Positions 6,937 to 11,201 of a stretch of DNA of 11,201 nt are shown piece by piece. Location: positions 1-11,201 of the forward strand of contig JAKAAS010000022.1 of the NCBI GenBank assembly GCA_021802225.1, written 5' to 3'. Position 1 is the first letter of the stretch. Each line of letters starts with the position of its first letter. The notes under the pieces are model-generated. The model saw nothing but the letters and a program-made list of their open reading frames with translations, did no database searches and was not told where the DNA came from. The stretch is from Bacillota bacterium. GTDB lineage: Bacteria > Bacillota_E > Sulfobacillia > Sulfobacillales > Sulfobacillaceae. A program made the position numbers and the translations under genes.

Positions 6937-8238
6937 TCACTTGATGTACTTGTTCATGTTGATAGAAAATTGACGAGGAGTTATTTGTCCAAGAAAAAGT
7001 TGACTGAGATTTGTTAGCATCGCTTGAGCTTCTCTAGCCGGCAATGCCTGGTCCCACGATAACTGATAGTGAGGTGCGTTCTCTGCCATCTTGTAGACAT
7101 AGGATAGCCACTTACCATCTTTTTGCGAACTTAATTGCTTGCCTATACCTCTGACAGGGGGAACATCACCCATTTGAATATAGTGTTTCACCTCATACTG
7201 GTTTAAAGGTACATCTTTCAGATAGGTTAGAGACGCTTTGATATTTGTGGAGTGCGCAGAAATAGAGTAATAGTTTGACAAATTTCCCGCAACGTCATTA
7301 GGATTTCCTTTCCCGCCCGTTACTTTAGGGAATGCAAACCACCCAAAGTTACCACTATTAATGTAGGAAGGGTCAGCAGATAAAATGGTTTGATAATCCC
7401 AACTTCCCATTAACTGCATAGCCGCCTTCCCAGTGTACACCAATGCATCAGACGCTCCCGAAGTATAGCCAACCGCACTAAACCCAGGTTCAAACGCTCC
7501 GGACTTCACTAAGCGTTGAATCATAGTGTTGGCTTGTATGAATGCGGGATTTGACCATGCTCCAGGCCGATTGTTCAAAACAGCATTAAAAACCTGTGGT
7601 CCACCCAACCGGTCCACCAAGTATTCTTCAAATATGAGCTCAGGCCATTTACTCTTTCCCGCCAAAGAAATAGGAATGATATTATGCGACTTTAGAATGT
7701 GTATGTCGCGAAGAAGCGCGGACCAAGTTCGGGGCACGCTAATATGGTACTGGTGAAATATTTTCTTATTGTAGTTAAATAGCTCCGGTTGTATATAGTC
7801 GTTAGGTATGCCGTATATTTTTCCGTTAAATGTTACCGCTGACCACATTGAGGGGAGAAATTTGTTTTTCCATGACGGATCACTTTTAAGAGCCGATGTC
7901 ATGTTGTACACATCTCCCGCTTTAACATATGAATCGAGTATTCCTCCACCCCACCCGTAAAAAATGTTAGGCGGCTGATGTGCTCCCATAGCGATTTGTA
8001 GTTTCTGTTTATAAGGATTGTTCTGAAAAAAATCTACCGTTGCATGGATTTTAGGATGAGTGACATTGAATTTACTAGTTGCAGCTTTAATTAATTGTTG
8101 CTGTTTCCCTGTGGAGATATCCCATATCGTTATTTGTTTGGTTCCAGGCGAAGCAGAAGCACCTTGTGGCCCCGCTCCACAACCCGCCAAAGCAAACGCT
8201 GCCGCAGCCACACCGCACAATTTCATCGTTGTCTTCAC
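6937..8238 (-). CDS. Sugar-binding lipoprotein of an ABC importer (family 1 solute-binding protein)
   Basis: A 433-residue extracellular binding protein that captures a carbohydrate and delivers it to the two permeases downstream. It begins with a charged MKTTMK, a hydrophobic stretch and a lipobox L-A-G-C with the lipidated cysteine at C20, so the mature protein is anchored outside the membrane. The fold signature is typical of MalE/MsmE-like proteins: KQITIWDIS near the mature N-terminus, PNIFYGWGGG (about 92-101), FNGKIYGIPND, YNKKIF and AAMQLMGSWDYQ. The start is GTG at 8238, 9 bases beyond a near-perfect AAAGGAGGAG; ATG at 8226 is a poorer alternative. The consensus promoter lies just upstream. 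The ligand is probably an oligosaccharide given the GH5 and GH3 genes in the same operon, but this is inferred from context. Confidence 0.92.
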   Translation of the reverse strand: MKTTMKLCGVAAAAFALAGCGAGPQGASASPGTKQITIWDISTGKQQQLIKAATSKFNVTHPKIHATVDFFQNNPYKQKLQIAMGAHQPPNIFYGWGGGILDSYVKAGDVYNMTSALKSDPSWKNKFLPSMWSAVTFNGKIYGIPNDYIQPELFNYNKKIFHQYHISVPRTWSALLRDIHILKSHNIIPISLAGKSKWPELIFEEYLVDRLGGPQVFNAVLNNRPGAWSNPAFIQANTMIQRLVKSGAFEPGFSAVGYTSGASDALVYTGKAAMQLMGSWDYQTILSADPSYINSGNFGWFAFPKVTGGKGNPNDVAGNLSNYYSISAHSTNIKASLTYLKDVPLNQYEVKHYIQMGDVPPVRGIGKQLSSQKDGKWLSYVYKMAENAPHYQLSWDQALPAREAQAMLTNLSQLFLGQITPRQFSINMNKYIK

Positions 8239-8298
8239 GCGTCGTCTCCTCCTTTAGTTTTAATTGTAATTATATCTACGCACTAACTCTTGTCAATT
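8199..8298. repeat. Proximal copy of tandem leader repeat
   Basis: Matches 8410-8510 with 95 of 100 bases identical plus a one-base gap. The part from the ribosome site to beyond the -35 box (8245-8298) is a perfect 54-base match to 8457-8510. It contains the first codons, ribosome site and promoter of the binding-protein gene. Confidence 0.93.
8269..8296 (-). promoter_or_regulatory. Consensus SigA promoter of the transporter operon (proximal copy)
   Basis: Minus strand: TTGACA (8296-8291), 16 bases, TATAAT (8274-8269), matching consensus at all 12 positions. The predicted start near 8262 leaves a leader of only about 25 bases before the GTG. The AT-rich palindrome TAATTGTAATTA (8261-8272) overlaps the -10 box and start point, where a repressor would block transcription. 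That it is an operator, for example for the ROK protein, is inference. Confidence 0.82.
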
Positions 8299-8339
8299 GC
8301 GTGAAAGTTCTCGTTATTTTTGTTGAATTATTACGCATA

Positions 8340-8450
8340 ACCCTAGTCAATGCGCTTCTGCTCTCGGTAAAGATGTCATATATCGCTATTCGTTTGGTTC
8401 CTGACAAAACTACCGCAGTCACACCGCACAAATTTCATCGTTATCTTCAC
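8340..8450 (-). pseudogene. Decayed 5' end of a second sugar-binding lipoprotein gene
   Basis: A GTG at 8450, with the same ribosome site as the intact gene, opens a frame that stops after 24 codons (TGA 8378-8376). Removing one extra A/T near 8430-8435 restores MKLCGV, then TKRIAIYDIFT. These parallel MKLCGV and TKQITIWDIST of the intact binding protein. Relative to that protein, 45 bases (15 codons) covering the lipobox cysteine are missing, so even a frame-corrected product would not be lipidated. Similarity fades beyond this, and the next gene's leader begins at 8298. It is therefore a duplicated gene start without the body. A short leader peptide of 24 residues could still be made. Confidence 0.75.
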
Positions 8451-8510
8451 GCGTTATCTCCTCCTTTAGTTTTAATTGTAATTATATCTACGCACTAACT
8501 CTTGTCAATT
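8410..8510. repeat. Distal copy of tandem leader repeat
   Basis: Second copy of the leader at 8199-8298, offset by 212 bases. The five substitutions (8412, 8419, 8443, 8455, 8456) are all transitions that put A or T in this copy where the proximal copy has G or C. All lie outside the shared 54-base promoter and ribosome-site core. Confidence 0.93.
8481..8508 (-). promoter_or_regulatory. Consensus SigA promoter (distal copy)
   Basis: Minus strand: TTGACA (8508-8503), 16 bases, TATAAT (8486-8481), identical to the proximal promoter, with the same TAATTGTAATTA palindrome at 8473-8484. Transcripts would cross the decayed gene start and reach the proximal promoter and binding-protein gene, so it may add a second start for the operon. 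Confidence 0.75.
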
Positions 8511-9486
8511 AATTTACAGAGTTTTTTCATAACCGCATCATCACACTGTCATCTGACATTCCGTTACATTCAGTCTTGATTGGCTGGATCGCTTAACTGG
8601 AACCCACTCAACGCACTCTTTTTGATGCAGTTATGGGGTATGACACGCGAATGCCTTGAAAGGCCACCGAACCCATGCGCTTATTGCATTTCAAATTATG
8701 CGACGGAGTGTGGAAAACTTTATGCGGACTCAAGCCGACTTTCGTGGTTGGATTCCCTCGTTGAATCAGACCATTACGAAGTCACCTCACTGAAGACACC
8801 ATGGGCCTTGACCCCTCATGACTTACCTCAACAACTAAATGCGTTTTCCCAAAAAGCTTCGCGTATCGGGATAGCCTGGGCTTCTTGCGTTAGCCCAGGC
8901 TCCACAGCTGGCTGGCATAAGGTTCTGAAACTTTCCGTGGCCGATCGCCTCGATTGAGGCACGAATTCGGCGTAAAAAACTCTGATCCAATAACCGTAAG
9001 GCCGTTGGCCACAAACTGGGAGTATTTCAGGATTTCGTCCATTGAGTCTGCACGGGATGAAGAAGATGATAGGCAAATAAGCGCTACTGGTCTTGGCATT
9101 TAATAGCCGCAAACTCGCCCCGAAATCAGCGACCTCATCTAAGACGCCCGGTATTTAATGCACCTTCGTACGAGCCGGAAAACGCCTTGAACGAGAGAAA
9201 TTTTCCTTTGTGCATTAACGTCCACTGCGCCACAATTAGCACACTGCCCATTTCTCGTCGCCTGTCTAGTGCGCTACCTCAACCAAGTCATCCACAAAAG
9301 AATACTCAGTGAGAAATGAATGGACAAGTTCCTTGGGTCGAACTGGAAAGTCACCCATGAACACGGAGGCCGAGCATAGCTGGTGGCCGGAATCGCGGCC
9401 GCGTGTCGCGGGAAAATAATCCTCGCCTAGCGACAGCTACGACGGTTAATTACCGCAAACTCGGACCCATTAAAGGTTTCGGGTTA
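8511..9486. other. About 1 kb without a convincing gene, probably degraded sequence
   Basis: Open frames on both strands are short, lack ribosome sites and show no family I recognise. The most protein-like pieces are on the minus strand. One of 69 codons (9099-8890) begins MPRPVALICLSSSSSRADS. One of 30 codons (9358-9266) contains RPKELVHSFLTEYSFVDD, followed in another frame by a CANCG zinc-ribbon-like motif (9243-9230). These could be remnants of one or more dead genes, but I cannot name them. A strong hairpin lies at 8873-8901. Confidence 0.5.
8873..8901. repeat. Perfect 10-bp GC-rich inverted repeat, 9-base loop
   Basis: AGCCTGGGCT (8873-8882) pairs exactly with AGCCCAGGCT (8892-8901). 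There is no T-run on either side, so a standard terminator is unlikely. It stands alone in the degraded stretch between the operon promoters and the regulator. Confidence 0.65.
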
Positions 9487-9495
9487 TGGTATACT
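9487..9495 (+). promoter_or_regulatory. Extended -10 promoter element for the ROK gene
   Basis: TGGTATACT gives an extended TGn motif and a TATACT -10 box (9490-9495), about 75 bases before the ATG. No good -35 box is seen at the expected distance, which an extended -10 can tolerate. Confidence 0.45.
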
Positions 9496-9515
9496 AATTT
9501 CCCGTCTAGACAGTG

Positions 9516-9530
9516 TTCCCCTCAGGGGAA
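9516..9530. promoter_or_regulatory. Perfect 15-base palindrome between promoter and ROK start, candidate operator
   Basis: TTCCCCT-C-AGGGGAA has 7-bp arms around one central base. It lies about 14 bases past the predicted transcription start and 38 bases before the ATG, a usual place for autoregulation. No second copy was noticed in the window, and the operon promoters do not carry it. Confidence 0.4.
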
Positions 9531-9568
9531 TCCGGTCCATGATGTCACGAATAAGGAGCCTATTCCTC

Positions 9569-10732
9569 ATGCCCATTCCAGTAGCTCGCCATCGTCTGAT
9601 GCGAGAAATGAATGAAATGGCCGTCATGACCGTTGTGCGTCAGCATGGTCCTATTTCTCGGCGACATATTGCTGAAATCACGGGACTGACTAAATCCACG
9701 GTGACAGTGGCCGTACAGCGACTTTTTTCGAAACGGATCCTGATGGAACGTGGGGCGGTAATAACCGGTCCCGGGCGTCCCGAAGTGCTACGGGTACTCC
9801 AGCCGGATGCCGGCTATTTGCTGGGAGCTTCCATTGATGTGACAGGATTTCAGTTGCTGTTATTTGATGTTGAGGCTCACGTCATGGACAAACACATCGG
9901 AAAGTTTGATGCGCAGATGCCAGCAGAGGAGGTGTTGCAAACCGTGGTCCACGCAGCACGCCGTTTTCGCCAACAGATTGCAGCTGATAAGTATTGGGGA
10001 TTTGGCGTTTCTATTCCTGGCATCATTGCCCCGTCCGGCACCGTCATTCAAGCTCCCAACTTGAAGTGGGAAGACGTGGAGGCGGGACAATATTTGCAGC
10101 AACAAATTCCGGGGCCCGTCTATGTAGTGAATGACGCCGCTGCCGGAGCAATTGCCGAATATTATTTTGGGAACGCTCTCACCAGCGAATTTTTGCTCTA
10201 TCTTTCCCTGGGGATGGGCATTGGCGGCGGCGTCATGATGGATGGAAATCTCTTAATGGGGGTTCATGGTGCCGGTACCGAAGTAGGGCACATGGTGATT
10301 GACGACAACGGCCCCTTCTGCCGGTGCGGGCGCCAAGGATGTTTTGAGGCCGTGGCTTCTCTCCGCGCCCTGATCGAACGGGCCATGCGAGCCCGAGATG
10401 ATTGGGGATGGGTGGATCTCGACCAGATTATCGAGGCCTTTAGCCACAATGAGCCTTGGGCCAAACAGGCTTTGGACGAAACCCTGCATTATATGCAACA
10501 AGGGGTCATCAACCTGACCAATATTTTTGATCCCGATACGATTGTGCTGGGAGGACCCCTGTCTCGGTTCGGAGATTATTTGCGGGAGTCTGTCGAAAGG
10601 CAGGTAAATCAGGAGATGATGATTGCCAGCCACCGCACCATTGCGGTGCGTCTCACCCGCCTCCATGAATTTACCAGCGCCTTGGGTGCCGGAGCCATGG
10701 CGTTGAACACTGCTGTCACAGCCCATCCATGA
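9569..10732 (+). CDS. ROK-family transcriptional regulator (NagC/XylR type)
   Basis: 387 residues from the ATG at 9569, which has AAGGAG (9553-9558) 10 bases upstream; ATGs at 9539 and 9542 lack such a site. An N-terminal winged helix-turn-helix (about 18-65) reads HGPISRRHIAEITGLTKSTV. The sugar-kinase-like ROK domain follows. It has VVNDAAAGAIAE (N188, D189), SLGMGIGGG (213-221), GTEVGH (236-241) and the zinc motif CRCGRQGCFEA (C251, C253, C258, with H241). The phosphate-binding D-x-G-x-T motif of ROK kinases is replaced by IDVTG (89-93), so a regulator rather than an enzyme is expected. Such proteins release DNA on binding a sugar. It is divergent from the sugar operon and the only regulator in the window, hence its likely controller. 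The gene is GC-richer than the transporter genes. Confidence 0.92.
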   Translation: MPIPVARHRLMREMNEMAVMTVVRQHGPISRRHIAEITGLTKSTVTVAVQRLFSKRILMERGAVITGPGRPEVLRVLQPDAGYLLGASIDVTGFQLLLFDVEAHVMDKHIGKFDAQMPAEEVLQTVVHAARRFRQQIAADKYWGFGVSIPGIIAPSGTVIQAPNLKWEDVEAGQYLQQQIPGPVYVVNDAAAGAIAEYYFGNALTSEFLLYLSLGMGIGGGVMMDGNLLMGVHGAGTEVGHMVIDDNGPFCRCGRQGCFEAVASLRALIERAMRARDDWGWVDLDQIIEAFSHNEPWAKQALDETLHYMQQGVINLTNIFDPDTIVLGGPLSRFGDYLRESVERQVNQEMMIASHRTIAVRLTRLHEFTSALGAGAMALNTAVTAHP

Positions 10733-10816
10733 CACCAGCATCTCCCCGAAGTCGTGTTCCCTGCTTAACTGTCGGTACGCCAAGACAAACTGATCGTCTC
10801 GATCGGGTGCAATTGA

Positions 10817-11134
10817 TCACGATCACTGAAATATCTCCGCGCAGGATTTGGGGAAAAAGGGGGAAATCCGGCACTTTACGGACCCAAAAACTCGCAAGGC
10901 CTTTTTTCGAAATCCTGCCAGTCCGTCCACTTTCTTTATACCCCTAAGCACTGTTCGTGGTTAAATCCAATCGGGTGTGGGTTCAGTAATTTCATGGGCC
11001 GCTTGCTCAATAAGCGGGCCAGTTTTTCCTCGGGAGAAGCCCTGGCACAACACATGGGGGATTTTATCACGTACGACAGCAAGCATTCCGCGGAGCCCTT
11101 CCAATGGACCTTCAGCGGAAAACTAAAAGTTTAG
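10817..11134 (+). mobile_element. IS630-family transposase, C-terminal remnant
   Basis: The plus strand is open for 105 codons from 10817 to TAG 11132-11134 without a plausible start. It reads FLYTPKHCSWLNPI, then FMGRLLNKRASFSSGEAL, then DFITYDSKHSAEPFQWTFSG. IS630 transposases of the Tc1/mariner superfamily end with YTPKHCSWLNQIE, RLLKRASF and FIAYYN, then KPFKWTYTGK. The acidic residue normally after WLNQI, part of the DDE catalytic set, is missing here (WLNPIGCG), and the YYN motif is YDS. The N-terminal two thirds are absent, since ROK ends only 84 bases upstream of the open stretch. Recognisable homology begins near 10925; the part before it is weak. This is a dead fragment, and no terminal repeat was identified. 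Confidence 0.75.
10841..10918. repeat. Long imperfect inverted repeat downstream of ROK
   Basis: GCAGGATTT (10841-10849) pairs exactly with AAATCCTGC (10910-10918). After a small mismatch, AAAAAGG (10854-10860) pairs with CCTTTTT (10900-10906), making arms of about 20 bases around a 39-base loop. It lies 108 bases after the ROK stop. The inner CCTTTTTTCG could serve as a T-rich end, but the geometry is unlike a compact terminator. It also overlaps the open frame of the transposase relic. Confidence 0.45.
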
Positions 11135-11201
11135 CCCAAGGGGTATGATGAGATATTAGGGTCATCGGGTCGTAACCGTATTGATCGAACCCGTTAATGG
11201 G

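Noticed and set aside
6935..6946. CATCACTTGATG palindrome at the end of the binding-protein gene as an attenuator
   Set aside because: Only 5-bp arms with a 2-base loop; too weak to support differential termination.
8166..8498. Plus-strand open frame of 110 codons with an internal repeat
   Set aside because: The repeated peptide is only the antisense reading of the duplicated promoter leader.
8580..8957. Plus-strand open frame of 125 codons starting at TTG
   Set aside because: No ribosome site, no recognisable motif, unusual composition rich in Trp, Cys and Ser, and it spans the strong hairpin at 8873-8901; chance frame more likely.
10996..11027. Hairpin with CCGCTT/AAGCGG arms followed by TTTTT, looking like a ROK terminator
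   Set aside because: It falls inside the transposase relic, in the codons for GRLLNKRASFSS, and is 264 bases past the ROK stop; the T-run is coding sequence for SF.

Overview
The window reads as an oligosaccharide-utilisation locus of a Gram-positive bacterium, flanked by gene debris. Support for Gram-positive: strong AAGGAGG-type ribosome sites, GTG/TTG starts, a SigA-type consensus promoter, a lipobox on the binding protein and a NagC/XylR-type ROK regulator. A thermoacidophilic or soil Bacillota host is a guess, not a demonstration.

Core (1057-8238, minus strand, transcribed right to left): lipoprotein sugar-binding protein, two ABC permeases, a GH5 glycosidase and a GH3 beta-glycosidase. 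The first four are tightly spaced and probably one operon. GH3 follows after 211 bases and may also have its own promoter. Neither hydrolase has a signal peptide, so the likely logic is import of a short beta-linked oligosaccharide followed by cytoplasmic cleavage. No ATPase gene is present, so the transporter must borrow one encoded elsewhere.

The operon is preceded by two tandem copies of the same leader (8199-8298 and 8410-8510). Each carries a perfect TTGACA-16-TATAAT promoter and a strong ribosome site. The outer copy is followed by a decayed, frameshifted start of a second binding-protein gene that has lost its lipobox. Then comes about 1 kb with no convincing gene (8511-9486). The divergent ROK regulator follows (9569-10732, plus strand) and is the best candidate to control the operon.

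Both flanks are relics. On the left (1-890, minus strand) lie, in operon order, the C-terminal half of an actinobacterial-type xylose isomerase with one frameshift and three in-frame stops, the first ~50 codons of a zinc-type polyol/alcohol dehydrogenase with its ribosome site intact, and an MFS sugar-porter fragment joined to it by a deletion. On the right (10817-11134) is the C-terminal part of an IS630-family transposase. The picture is a locus that once included xylose catabolism and has been remodelled around an oligosaccharide importer. All family assignments come from reading translations by eye; no database search was possible.
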